Shown in pieces: positions 13,301 to 28,300 of a stretch of 64,000 bases of DNA. The notes under the pieces were generated by a model. It saw only the letters and a list, made by a program, of their open reading frames with translations. It was not told the DNA's origin and searched no databases. The translations under genes and the position numbers were made by a program. The stretch covers positions 35,729,558 through 35,793,557 of the forward strand of contig CM049310.1 of assembly GCA_026874595.1 (NCBI GenBank), written 5' to 3'. The stretch's first letter is position 1, and each line of letters opens with the position of its first letter. The stretch comes from Sipunculus nudus (lineage: Eukaryota > Annelida > Sipuncula > Golfingiida > Sipunculidae).

Positions 13301-16300
13301 CAAAAAATCATTTATTAAGTGCGATCAAATTGTGGACAAAATATATACGCACCACCTAAATGAAGAATAAGAAGGCTGTGATGCACTCCAGCAAAATTGG
13401 CGTTGGACTGAATGACAGTGTCTAGTATAGATCCCACTGCTAGACATTGCGCACAAAATAACATGGAGTAAAGCTTGATATCTGAAAGTTTTCCCATTTA
13501 CAAAGAGTGCCTGAAGTCCAAAAGACTTAAAAATAAGATATCATCCTCATCAAATAAATATATCATCCTGATCACAGACGTCATCTGATTAGCATTGGTA
13601 CCTAGGCTAATGCTGTGATAAATAAATCTAAAAAGAGAGATATTGGTTCTAAGAAACTGAATTTAAGTACATTATAACACAGCTGGGCTTACAGAATAAA
13701 GCAGTAGGAAAGCCCTGGGTTACATGTCAGTGGCCTCCTGTCAGGCACAAGCGTGATGTCACATTACAATATACAGTCGAGTCCACTTTGTGTCATATCA
13801 GTTAATAGAAATACTGTTTATTGTCACATAAATCTGAAATCCCAAACCATTGAATATTGTCATAATCCTGTTTAATGTCATGCTTGGAACCCTTGGCAGT
13901 TGTACCATATCGCAGTTAATATCACACCAAATGCCGGTACGGCAATCGACAAGGCCATGAGCCTTTAACTTCAGGCGTATCAAAGGATCGCATTTCCTAC
14001 CTGTGTGCAGCAGGCAAGTGCAGTGATGAATGCGGGTCACTCCCCATCACATAGCTAATTAACGTCTTAAGATACGACTGTAATCCAGATCATTGCGTTT
14101 CTTCGTATGTTAACAAGGGCGATGTTTGCGATCACATATCATACATAATGAACTCCTGGCCTTTGAAAGGCCGTGGTTTACACCTCAGTGACGTTTCACC
14201 AAGATGATAGGAAGCAAGAGCCCTAAACGTTGGGTAAAACTAGAAATCCCCTTTAAAGGTCCACGAAAAGCTGGGGTTTTTGTGAGCACTGGAGGAGATA
14301 ACCGGTCCAAAACCTCATTCACGGCAAAACTTCAGAAAGTTGACAATGGCATGACAATGCCTGCTCCCCGAACAGTCCTATCATAAAGATGAGCAAGGAA
14401 GTTTGATCCATTAATAAGATATCTGGAAAATAAGGTGCAATAGTCAGGGAAAGAATTATCAGGTAAAATGGTTTGCCTACGCATGACATTATAACTGTGA
14501 TGCATATTTCCAGACATTTGACCTCATGACCCAGACGCTACATCCCTTTCTGTTGGCAAGTCGGATTTTTGTCAGTTATTATGGCATGCAGCACAAAACT
14601 TACAGAAAATAAACTGTCAGGTGCGCATAAACGTAATTTGATATGCTGTTGTGCAGTAAAACAATTCATAAACGTTTATGTTTCCTTTTTGTTAATGATT
14701 TATTTAATATCATATGAGACATAAGGCTTCTTTTATGACTCAAAAGGATATCAATGTTGAAGCCCGCATAATGTCACATCCCGGTTATTATCATAATTTA
14801 TGCATGCACCACTGACATGACAATAAGCGGGCTTGAAATGGTGTTTTCCCTAAAAATTTTGTGGTATGTGCCAATATACCATTAAGAAACCATTTGTGTA
14901 TTCCTATACATGGCTGGAAATAAGCTTGCATGAGGTATGATCAGTGGTGCAAAACATGAACAGATGGTGCACACCACATGTTGACAGTACCACGCAACTT
15001 CACAAATCAAGATTTTTCAAACTTAAAATGATTGTTTCTTCTGTGTTTCATGTTTCTACTCCCTGTATGGGAGTTGTCATAAAACAAGGGACCCATGGGT
15101 CACGGCGCTCAGCTGTTATATATGATAAAAAATATGATTTGGGAAAGAGGCACATGCTGGTTTTGTGTGGTAATAAATATAAGCTTTATTATGAGTTGTT
15201 GGTGTTTAGCTTATGTATGATTTTGATAGTATCTTTGGAGACAGGGAAGAGGATTGATTTCATTTATTTATATTAACAAATGGAGTGCTATTGTCACACA
15301 GATTTTGACTTGGCCATATAACTTATAAGCAGCACATATAATAAAAGAGTTTAACTATTTATTAAAATTTAATAACAAATATTGAGCCAATATAATTTTT
15401 ATTAAAATAAAATATTACTGAAATGATTATTGAAATAATATTATAGAATATATTCATGAATGCATGCATGAATACATTTTGAAAGTTTCTGCACTGGTAT
15501 TCAAATACTTTCATTTTTACCAGAATTCCCATTCTTATGCAATAAATTTTTTTAATGCAGTATATATTCATATTCGTATTCAAATACATTTGCAAAGCAT
15601 TCGCACCATGTCTAGTATCTATTCAGTTTTAGCCAAACAATGATGTTGAGAATCCAGAATATACAAAATTCACAAATTTAAATAATGATCATAAGTACCT
15701 GGTTTTATGGCTTTTATTTATATTAAAAAAAATAAATGTAATATATTCACTTTGGACTACTTTCACATCAATGACACACTAGACACAGTAGTAATGATTA
15801 GTAATGAATAATATGATTTATTTTTTTATCATTAAAATTTCACTGAAAAATACCATAGGTGACTGCATGGTGTTATTTGGAAAAACATTGACACTGACAT
15901 TCTATCCATCCATACAAGATTCTTACATCATCAGTAACTGCAAGTTAATTTTCTGTTACTCATCAACTAACAAATTCCTTTTCTACTAATTTTTCTTTAA
16001 TTTGTTATTAAAAACCAATAAAAAATTATTAATTTATTGTTTATTGTTATGTTGTTTTTCAAAACAACTATTAGATGAGTTGGGTTGGACACCTGGATCA
16101 ACTGTGGCTTGGCATTAGCTGCCTGGCTGCCCCAGTGTATGCTACGCTCAAGCGTGCATAATCTGATGAAAGGTCAACAAGGTCAACATACAGGTGACTC
16201 AAGAGGGGCTGTATTTAGCCTGGGTCTGACATGGTCTCATAAAAACATTAATAAAAGCTACAATATTTGGCCAATTTCTTTCAGCTGTCTAAACTACAAA

Positions 16301-19300
16301 GATGAGATCCTTATGTGTGCATGATATGAAAATTATATCAACAGTGCTCTCAGGAAACAAACGTGCCATGGTCAATGTTGGGCAAAATTTAAGGTACTAA
16401 TTTCATATTTATACTAATAACTTATAAAATTTGAAAAATTCAGAACTAATTTTTGGTATTCAATTGAATCTTGATTAAATAATGTTACATCGCTGACAAA
16501 AAATCTCTAGCTTCAGCAATCCTCTTGTTATGGGAGTAAATATATTTCTTGATTTTTTAAAAAGTGCATTGTGTTTGGGCCCATAACTTAAAACAATTAC
16601 GCAATATGACATCATTTCTGGCATGTGCATAGCAAATGTATAGAAAAATATGTATATTATATATGATCAAAGTCAGATAAGTGGTTTTGATATTAGGCAG
16701 TCTTACAGTGTAACAATGAGTTTTAATGGAAAAATGAAGTTTTTCATTAATATTTTGAAGGAATTAAGTCCTAGTGATCAAATTCTTGGCATGGTAGGGG
16801 ATTTTGGAGACATCTAACTGTATGCCAAATTTAAGGAACTTAGAGCTGAAGCTGGAGAGCTGAGCTCAAGCAAACTGCATAACACTAGCTTGATGTAATC
16901 AATGTGTGCCATGGTACTTAAAAACTTGAATAAAATCTACAGTTTTTGATCAACTGGTTTCAAATTTTTGGTGTTAACAGTTGAAATGGTAACAAAAACA
17001 TGCTTTGAAAATTAAATCCTCAGCAGTTACAGGGAAAAAACATGCCATGATCAAACTATGGCAAAATTTAAGGTACCATTTTTATATTTTTGCCAATATT
17101 TAAAACAATTTTAACAGATTTTGATCTAATTTTTGGTATACAATTAAATTTTGATCAATTGAAGTTGTATAACTGAAAAAAAGTCCCTACCTTTAACACT
17201 TTTGGTCTAAAGTGACCAAATATCTTTCCTGATTTTTTTACAAAGTCCATTATGTTTGGGCCCATAACTTTTTTAAATTAAATAATACTGACTTAATTTC
17301 CGGCATGTACATAGGAACTATATAGAGGAATATGTATGGAAAATATGAAGAAAACCAGATGAGTGGTTTTGATATAAGGCAGTCCTGAAGTGTGAAAATA
17401 GATTTCTTATAAAAAATTGAGGTTTTTCCTCAATATCTCGAAGGAACGAAGTCCTATTGACCCAATTTTCGGCGTGGTAGGAGATTTTGGGGACATCTAA
17501 CTGTGTGCCGAATTTCAGATTCCTAGGTTCAATGGTGTTGAAACGTGCCAGTCTTACAGACGACATCCGGACGGACGGACGGACATAGAGACGGACAGAT
17601 GACGGACAATGGACCACGACTATAGCTCAGATGACTTATAGTCAACTGAGCTAAACACAAGATGGGTCCTCTGGTAACGCAATAGTGTTATGGTAAACAG
17701 ACACTAGCAGACTGTGTTTAATCAGACAGAACCATAACAATGTATAAATCATGTGAAATGGAAATTGTAAACTTCTGTACCAATATAGTTTTACTGGGAA
17801 ACCTTTGTATTAAGGCAAAATGAATGAATAGCATCAGATAAGACATTTATTAATGGTTATTAAGGTTTATGTTCACTGTAACTGTTAGACATGGAGTACA
17901 CTGGAGATCACTATCAACATACCTGCATGCTCTCTGACAGCAGTTCTGTAGCTATTATGCTGTGGCTGAATCGGGACAGTGCTGAAGAGAATTCCTCATA
18001 AAGCTTGGCTGTAACAGATACAAAATCAATATATAAACTGGGCATTCATGTTGTTCAATGGTCAGCATACATACTACATTTGTCCAAAGGAGGCATATTA
18101 ATTATTATTTCAACTATATTGTTTAATGGAAAATATTTTTTTTCAGTAACCTTGAACACAAAACAGATGCAGCTTGAAAGAAGAGAGACAGTGTTCAATC
18201 ATTCTGGGCATTACTCAGGGAGTAATACTGTAATTAATGACTGACAGCTTGAAAGAAGAGACACAATGTTCAACTTTCTGGGGATTACTTAGGGGGTAAT
18301 ACTGTAATTAATGACTGACCTTGCTCTCCACATGAACATTCCTTGTCAAGTCCTTTGATGACATCAGCCAAACCAGCCATGTGTTGGGCGTTTAAGGATT
18401 GGCTGTAAAAAAAATTATTATTACACTAAGGCAGCAGTTACCATTGTTACCAGATGTAATGTACACCCTATACTTAAAGAATATAAAGCATGCAAAAACA
18501 CTAAAGTAAGATCTTACACATACAGTGGGTCAAATTCAATAAAAAAAATTTACTTTTTAATCAATTATTATTTAATTATCATAAATGTTGTGACCTTAAA
18601 TCTAATTCTTTGGAAAATTCCAAGGTTTAAAGTTGAAAGTAAAGCTACAATGTAATAGAGGATATAAGAAAATCTGAGTTAATGCTTCAACTTGAAAATA
18701 ATTTTTAAAAAAAGTGAAAAGAAATTATTCACTTATCAGAATAGTCTGATATCCCAAAACTGTATTTTTCTCATATCTATAAGGAAATCCTAAACAGCAA
18801 GTTCCTGTATTCATTTCATATGTCAATATTTCAAAAAAAGGGAAAAGATATGGGAGTCACTTTGAACCCAAAACATATGCATGGGGTTCACATGGTATAA
18901 AAACATAAACATAAAATCAAGACTGTGAAGCATCCCACAGACAGAAATGGTCATACTGAGATGTATACACAGACCTCTCAGAAAACATACCTGATGTAGT
19001 CCCTGTTTGTGGTGTCTGGGGATCCAAGAATTTGTGTGTTCATAAGCTGTAAGATGTCAGTGGCCAGGGAAATGTACTGTAAAAAATTAACATTCACACA
19101 CAGTTAAATTTAACATGTGGTCTCCTCCAATAGCAGAGCTCAACATGGACATTCACCTGATCACCCAGGGCTGGTAAGACTACCATGGGTAAGAGTTATC
19201 ATTTGTGTCGGGAATTGTCCTTTGAGCAATTAATATAATAAAATAGTTTTCAAAATCACTGTGATATAATGATTCATAAGAACAAGGGACCCATGGGTCA

Positions 19301-22300
19301 CGGCGCTCAGCCGTTATATATGATAAAAAAAATATGATTTTGAAATGAGGCACATGCTGGTTTTGTGTGGAAATAAATATAAGCTGTATTATGAGTTGTT
19401 GGTGTATAGCTTATGTATGATTTTGATAGTTTCTTTGGAGACAGGGAAGAGACTGATTTCATTTATTTTATTAACAAATGGAGTGCTACTGTCATACAGA
19501 TTTTGACTTGGCCATATAACTGATAAGCAGCACATATAAGATTTAACTATTTATTGAAATTTAATAACAAATATTGTGCCAAATATAATTTCTATTAAAA
19601 ATAATAACAGAATCATATGATTTTTTAAATAAAATATAACTGAAATGATTATTAAAATAATATTATAGAATATATTCATGAATGCATTCATGAATACATT
19701 TTGAAAGTATTTGCACTGGTATTCAAATACTTTCATTTTTACCTGAATTCCCATTCTTATGCAAGAAATTTTATAATGGAGTACATATTCATATTCATAT
19801 TCATATTCATATTCATATACATTTGCAAAGTATTCGCACCATGTCTGGTATTTATTCAGTTTTAGCCAAACAATGATGTTGAGAATCCAGAATATAAACA
19901 AAGGACCCATGGGTCACGATGCCCAGCTTAAGCTCGAAATTTTTGCAAATGCAAAATATGAAAAATATTCTATTTTAATGTTTTTCATTTATATAAGCAT
20001 ACAGGAAGCTAAGAGGAAAGGGCCCTCCTACTTGGTTATAGTAAAGCTCTCAATATATGATTGCAAACTAATACTCTGACAAGACTGTCATGAAGAAAAA
20101 ACATGTTTTGAGAAAAATTTACAGATGGACAGGCAAGTGGACAGAATGGACTAATACCTTTATTTCACTTTCAAGGGAATAATGCATTTAAGTTTATATA
20201 TAAGCCTCAGTATTTTTTTAGCATATCCACTTTTTTCATTAATAGTTTTTATACTGATTCATTTTTTTTATTTATAAGTGTTATTAATTTGTAATATAAA
20301 AACTGAAAATATAAGTTAAAATATTAGAATTCTAAGTTGCAATCATTATATATCCAGATTGTAGCTCATATTTGGTCATATTATGCATACACATATATTT
20401 TATTATTTTTAAATCAAATGTTTAAACTGAATGTAAAAGAAAATAATGCCACAACATGGCATCTACAAAATTATTCCTTGAATCCCTATTAAAAAGGTTT
20501 TGCACATTGGAGTTTTCAGTACATGCTTAATTTTATTCACCAAAATAAAATAAAAGATTCAGTAAATTTGATAAAAAAAAACATCTTTTCAAATAAAGTA
20601 TACACACTGTTGGTTGAATGAGGGACAAACAATATCATTATGCTAATTACAATCTCTGCTATATTTAATTACTGGAATTAATAGTCACACCTGGTGAAGT
20701 TTTACTCTTCTGAAGTAAAGCATTACTTATCTGATGAACATCCACACTTTCATAGCAATACATCACTTTGTGGACACAATTAAATGTGCGCTTTAATCAT
20801 TGTAACCCTGGTGGTACAATACAAAATCTAAAATGTAGCATGTCCAAGAATAAAATAAAATACAGAAAATTATAACATTCATCTAGTTTATGCACCAGCT
20901 GGGGGGGGGGGGGGTGAGTGCAGGGCAGAGGGGAAGCCTGCTAGTAGTGGCCAAGCTGGGCCAAGGCAAGCTGCCTGGGGTGGGTTACATAATGCAAGTG
21001 AAGGCTGTACTACTAGGTGGGCCAGATGTAAACAACACTTGACATGGTGTATGAAAACTTGAATAAAAGCTACTCTAATCAAACAATTCCTTTGAAATTT
21101 CAGATTTTAAAAGATTAAATCCTTATGTATATATGCTGTGAAAATTAAATCAACAATGCTTACAGGGAAAAACGTGCCACTGCCAAAGTTGGACAAAATT
21201 TAAGGTATTTATTTTTTATTTATGCTAATAACTTATAAAATTTGAAAAATTCAGATCTAATTTTGGGTAAACAATTGAATCTTGATTAAATAAAGTTATA
21301 TTCCTGAAAAAAAGTCTCCAGCTTCAGCAATTCTCATGTTAAGTGAGCAAATATATTTCCTGATTTTTAAAAAATTGCATTATATTTTGGCCTATAACTT
21401 CAAAATAATACCCAATATCGACCTAATTTTTGGTATGTGCACAGAAAATGTATGGAAGAATATGAATACTAAATATGATCGAAAACAGATCAGTGGTTTT
21501 GATATTAGGCAGCCTTGAAGTGTAACAATGGCTTTTTTATGGAAAACGGGAGGTTTTTCCTTAATATCTCAAAGGAACGAAGTTCTAATGACCCAATTTT
21601 CGGTATGGTAGGAGATCTTGGGGACATCTAATGGTATGCAGAATTTTGGATTCGTAGGTCCAACGGTTTTAAAATGTGCCCTGTTAACGGCCGGACGGCC
21701 GGACGACGGACAAAGGACCACGACTATAGCTCAGATGACTTATAGTCAGCTGAGCTAAAAATAATGAAAGGTTTTCATTGGTTTTATTACAAAATAAACT
21801 TTAAAATGCCATTTTTTTACAACACGCTGGAAAGAGTAGCATCAGGTTGAGTGTAATGGTGAGCACTTTGTTACTACCTGCACATTGAAGTTGACATTCT
21901 CACACAAACAAGTGTGTTAACTAAAATAAAATTCTGTGGAAAAGTCCAAGATTTCTAGTTGAAAGCAAGAATATTAAAGCAATGAAGTGTGCAACACAAG
22001 AAATAGCTGATGTTATTTAATATAGTTTCAAATGACATGAATATACAAATAGTAAAATCATAATAAACTGCTTTGAAAGAAATCAGCAACTTCTTGTGTT
22101 CCCTTTAAAAACATCTGTATATTGTATCTTTCACATTTTTCTTTATGAAGCAAATATGTTTGTATGAACACGAAAAACAATATTTTCACAAACAAGTATA
22201 TACTTGTGCCGCAAATTGACAGTGTCACTGGAAAAGACCAAAATAAAACAACCACAGAACTGACAAATTGCCTGCATCATGCTGTCATATTTTGAGTCAA

Positions 22301-25300
22301 TTTCAAAGACAGTTGGACAGCAAAACAGATGATCTGACTCTACAGTGACCTAATTTCAGATCATAAGGATATTTTGACTGGATTTTTCAGGTACCATAAT
22401 AACAGAGTAACCAGCCTCAGCAAAAGGTCTCAGTCAAAGCAGGAGTTACCACAGGCAATGTGGACAGGAAAAGGGACATGTTTGAGACCACTTACTTTCC
22501 TTTGTTCCTCAGTACTTACCCCATCTGGTTCTTTCTTGTCCGGTACGATCTGAGGCCCCTCACTGCCAGCTTTTTCTGTGGGCTCAGGTTTCGTCTCTGC
22601 CTCGGGGACCGTCGGTGGTGACGGGGAGGGCACCATGATGAGCTTCTCGCCCGGTGACAGCGTCTCTTCAAACCACTGGCCAAAGAGAGGCTCCGAGTCC
22701 TCATCTGAAGGGACAGTATGCCAGATGTTGTATATGGCATCTGAGTCCAAATCTGAAGGGAGAACAGGTGATTAACAGTCTGCTGACGAAGCAGACATCC
22801 CACGAACACGAGTGACACCAAGCTGTTGGCACATCAGTCTGAAGTGTCCGCTGATACAGCAGACATCTTCGGCAAGACTAGACACTGATCATACAGGTGA
22901 CTTGCCCAGGTATGGGTGACACTCAGGTGAAAAGTGCCAGTTTACACAGAAAACAAAACACTAACCGAAGATGATAACACAGTGCTACACACGACACATA
23001 TCCCAACAAAGACAGGATATTGATGGCACCAAGGTGGCCTACCATCAGTCTACAGTTACACAGGTGATACATTTCAAAGTTGATGACAAAATTGATAGAA
23101 GATTGATGAAAGTCTCATCAGGAAAGGAACGCTGATAAAAGAATCAAACACAATGTATGGAAGATTGCAAAGACTGTCTGAAAAATACAGCACAATTGCC
23201 TCAAACAGTGAACTGCAGCATGTGGCGTTATTTAGCAGATGCAACATCTAGTGAACATTTAAGTCAGTGATAAAGGCGTGATGTATGTTTTCTTGCATGA
23301 CAAGAAACATCAATAAAAAGAGAGGAAACAGTGACTCAGTAATAATAAGTGTGATCATAAAAGAGCATTGGGCTAATGATGTAGGAGTGATACAATTTTG
23401 CAGACTCAACAATTCCTGAGAAAAAAATCAACAGTGATGAAACTCAGATGACACATCTTTACACTAATTATACACAGATGACACATCTTTACACTGATTA
23501 TACACAGATGACTCATCTTTACAGTGATGATACACAGATGACACAATTTTACATTGATGATACACAGATGACAAAACTTTAGTGATGATACACAGATGAC
23601 ACATCTTAACAGTGATGATACACAGATGACAAATCTTTACAGTGATGATACACAGAAGACACATCTTTACACTGATTATACACAGATGGCACATCTTAAC
23701 ACTGATTAAACAAAGATGAAACATCTTTACACTGATTATACACAGATGACACATCTTTACAGTGATGATACACAGATGACACAACTTTACAATGATGTTA
23801 CACAGATGACACAACTTAACAGTGATGTTACACAGATGACACAACTTTACAGTGATGATACACAGATGACACATCTTTACACTGATCATTTACACTGATG
23901 ATACACAGATGACAAATCTTTACAGTGATGACACATCTCTGAAAAGCAGACACAACACTTTTACTGACAGCTGGAGGTACAACACTAACACATATCTGCT
24001 GATGGCAGCAGTTCCCCATAGAAACTTTAAAATCAGTTCTGAATATCAACCTTCATTTAGCAACTATTACCATGCCTTACAATATACTACAGAAAACACT
24101 GTCTCTACCTTCATCACTGGAGTCTTCTGAGCTGCTGAAGTCGTCCTCGTAGTAGGTGTTTGAGTCTGAGGAGCTGCAGCTGGTATCTGTGGGTTCCTGT
24201 CCGGACTTCTGCTTCTTAATGCTGGTTGCCTGTATCACCATCATAGTCATTATCATCAATTATCAATGGATGCATTATCTCACAATCACTACAATCACTA
24301 TCTCAACATCATGAGACATGATATAATTCATAACAACTGTGTTTATTCAAAAGAATGTTGATTTTCCTAAAGTGTAGTGGGACAAGCTTTCTGTAATGAA
24401 AAATTACTTTTAGGAAAAACTGTCTACAGTCTGGTTGCTAGTTTGTATGATGGTTAATGTCATTTTACTGGGGAACATTGTGTTTCTTGTCAACTTACAC
24501 AATGGATGACCAGACCAAATAAATGTTATTTAAAAAATACATATAAACTAAATGTAGGACTGTACGCTGATCTCTTAGTGGGATACTAACCAAGGAAAGC
24601 CAATACTAACCAAGGAAAAAACAAAAAAAAAGCAGATGGATGGGAGGGCAAGCCCTCTCAAACTGTATAGAAAATATTTTAAAAAATCATTTTGTAAATG
24701 GACACTTTCCCATATAACATTTTGGCCAATGGCCTAAATAAAATGTTAAAAATAAAATATATAAATATGTCAGTTAATTTTACACAATTAAATATATGAA
24801 AGGCAAATAGTTGGGCTGACAAACCCATACTCCCTACCCCCTAAATTTTATCGCCCCTTTTCTTTTCATTGAATATTTAAGTTACCTTTTTGAAAGCTAC
24901 AGTCAGCATGCTGAAAAGCATGTTAGCAAGTGGGACGTCGTTGATAAGTCGATGAACTCTCTGAGCTGCTTTGTACTGGCCCTCAATGTTCAAGCCAGCA
25001 CTCTCAGGTGTAGATGGAGGGGTATTCTGAAAAGTTCATGTACAGTTAAAAAGTCAGAGAAAATACCTCTAAAGCTGATAACATGGTACAATGGACTCCT
25101 TATATCATTAATGTAATTACATTTAATCTATTCAGCAAGGTCAACAACATGTGGTCAATAATATAAATGAGGATGGCCATGGCTGTATGATATTAAAGAA
25201 ATATTATTACCATTTTATATAATCATCTGAGAAACCAAAAGATATTCAATATTCTTCAGATGACTGTGTAGTTCACAGATGTAGAGTACATCACTTTTTG

Positions 25301-28300
25301 CAGCATTTAATTTAGGGGGACCTAATCAGGAGCAATATTATGCCTTTTCTTTCACACTATCAGTTCAGTTTTGCTTTATACAAAAGTTTCCTAGCAATAC
25401 CATCCCAGCACACAGTCTCAGTACCTCGCATACTGCTGTTTAACACCTTGTTATGGCTCCGCATGTTTGTAAACATAGTCCACGTTTCTGTTTACCATAA
25501 CAAGGTCGTGTGACCAGAGGTCCGATTGTGAACCACAATACAAAAAGTTTTAGCCAGTGGGAACATGTAATACAATTTGGGGCCAAGTCAGTCAGGGCAT
25601 CTCATGATTGGCAGGTGTTGTGGCTCGGCGATGCACAGTCCTACATGCTATGTTTATGTTGACACCTTTGACTGTGCCTAGTCCACTGTTTTTAACACTT
25701 GTTTACAGGAGTAAACAAACCGTTTCAGGGTATTGTTTTGGCAGGTAAAAATTTATTTTAAAGGTAAAAAGCTATTTTTCGTGTTAATTCAACATGCTTT
25801 ATAGGTGATTTGGCCCCTTTAAGCAGGATGTATTTATTAAGTTTTCAATTGAATTTCCTGAAGAGAATGACCAGTAACTTAAACATTATACAACCTGCCT
25901 GAACCTATCAAAGGCATAATGTCTCAAGGTCAACCAGGTCTTTAACCATCACAGATGCATAATGTAGTTGGCTTCATATTGGTGAAATTTCATGATACTT
26001 AATTTTTTTAAGTTTCACAAAGATTTCTTTTCCTTAATCTAGCCAGAACACAATACACTGGAGTAACAGATCATATGATTATTTTTTATAAACAAGATTA
26101 TAACCAGATACTTTATTTCATTTATTTTACCAGCTGCATTAATGACAGGAGTCTTTCCACATGGAAAATTTATTTATATTTGTCTTCCTGGTCTGGTTCA
26201 AATTCTATGCACTAAGAAAGCTGCTGCTGAGTGTACAATGTTTTATGAAAACCTCGCCTTTCGAGACATGCAAGATATGTAATGCAGTAATTCTGTATAT
26301 GACAGAGTCACTGGTGTTATATTCACACGAGTTTCTTAAAGCTTAAAACCCTTTCACTAATATTGCAAATTTTAAATCCTGATTAATGTGAAGCCAACAC
26401 AAAATGCAAGTGCCTGCATCAAGCTGACAGGCCTCTATCATTTTAAACAGTAAACGTATTTCCATGTAATTACCTAGCTAGTTAAAGGTTTATTGCTTGA
26501 GATGTAACGAACAATAAGAACACTTCCTTACCATGCTGACCAGGCTCTCCACGTTGACATCTTCAAGCAGGGCAGACAAAAGGCCAATAGCTTTTGAGGC
26601 CAGTGCGACCCCAAGTACTCCAAAGCCTGGGTAGCTGTTGGTAACATTATAGATGTTTAACATTGGTGTGTACTGATAAACTTTTAAAAAATAAATGTTT
26701 GACTTAAAACTTGACAGATCTTCTCCCGAAATCTCTATGCATTAATAATAATCATCTAATTAAACAATTAAATAAATTACATAATAAAACCATCCATCAA
26801 AACACAAGAAATCAAACATAAATGGTGTTAACTGAATCCAAAACAATTTATTAACTTATTATTTGTGAAATAATAATATATTAGATAATATACAGATATT
26901 CAATTAGTAAATTAAAAAAAACACCACAAAATTACAAAATGATTGAATAATCAATAATTAGCATGAATTAAAATAAAAACATTAAAGAAATAATAAAAAA
27001 ATTAATCAATATAGAAACTGGAAAGAAAGAAAGGAAGAGAATGGTGTTTGGTTGGAGAGTGGTTACCTTTTTGGTGATCCTGACTTGGAGCTGGTGCTGG
27101 TTGTGTCTTTGGGAGCCTCTTTAGGTTTTGCCTTCAGACCTACACCCTTCTCTACCACCAGCTGAGGCGACCAGTTCATCAAATTCTGCAGCCCCATCAT
27201 CAGAAACCAGCTTCCAAGCAGGTGAAGGTTCTGGAGGGCCTGCCACAGAATAAGGCATTATGGGTGTAACATTAACCTTGAAAATGTGATTCTGATGTCA
27301 TTTTTTTTCTTTTTCTTGGGGGGGGGGGGCTCAATTATATATGTCCAACTCAACTTAAAAAAGTCAAGGCTAAGATTTTTCCATCGCTGGGCAATCAAAA
27401 GTGTTTGAATTAGAAGTCATGTAAGCAATATGGTCAGCTAGTGACATGTTGTATTACATTATTTTACTGGATCTTCTTAAACAACTTCATGGTATATTTA
27501 AGAAATTATCTGAGAGTTTGCCTTGCTTTTGAATGGACTTTTACATATAGGGCATGATTAACCTTGAGCTTGATCAGATATCACACTTACATGTCCCCCA
27601 GCCTTGGTGGATGATCGTACAGCCTGGCAAACTGAATTGAACACTGCCAGCTGAAAAGAATGATTTACAGTTCATAAACATGATGCTTTACCCCTTGCTA
27701 ATGTCTGGTATATGTCGAAATCACAGAGCTGAATTAGTAAACATGATTACAACACCTTTGAAAAATATAGGTACATTTACATTTATATACTTTTGTAATG
27801 CAAAACATATAGGTTTTTCATTGCACATCAATATGGCAAATTATACACAACATCTACATTGAGGTAATACCAATTTAACACAATTTTTTAAATAAATAAG
27901 AATTCAAATAACTAATTTAAGCTTTCATTTTTTACTGAACATTTGCATGGTGTATTGTAAAACACTAAATTCTCTTGCCTTCTTATTTTCCAATTTGTTG
28001 CCAAAATCAAACTGGTTATGTAATATTAACAGAATCTATTACAGGGCTCCAATCAGAAATATAGGAAAATGTAGGAATTTTCACTGTACTGTTATGTTTT
28101 ACTCAGTGACATTCCATGACTATCCTCACAGAAACATTTTAACCTCTGTTTTATTGATTTAGCTACAGCTGTACTTGTATGACTGTGTACCTTAAATGAA
28201 CATTTCTTCAAAAGATCTGAATGTTTTCCATGACAGCAGGTCTATATCACAATAATAATTCAATACTAACAGTTATATTGGTAACTTGATTGTGCAGTGA

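Noticed and set aside
23464-23889. 141-codon minus-strand frame with a 10-residue period, and a CRISPR-like appearance of regular repeats
   Set aside because: Direct consequence of the 30-bp minisatellite; there are no unique spacers of constant length, and the genome is eukaryotic.
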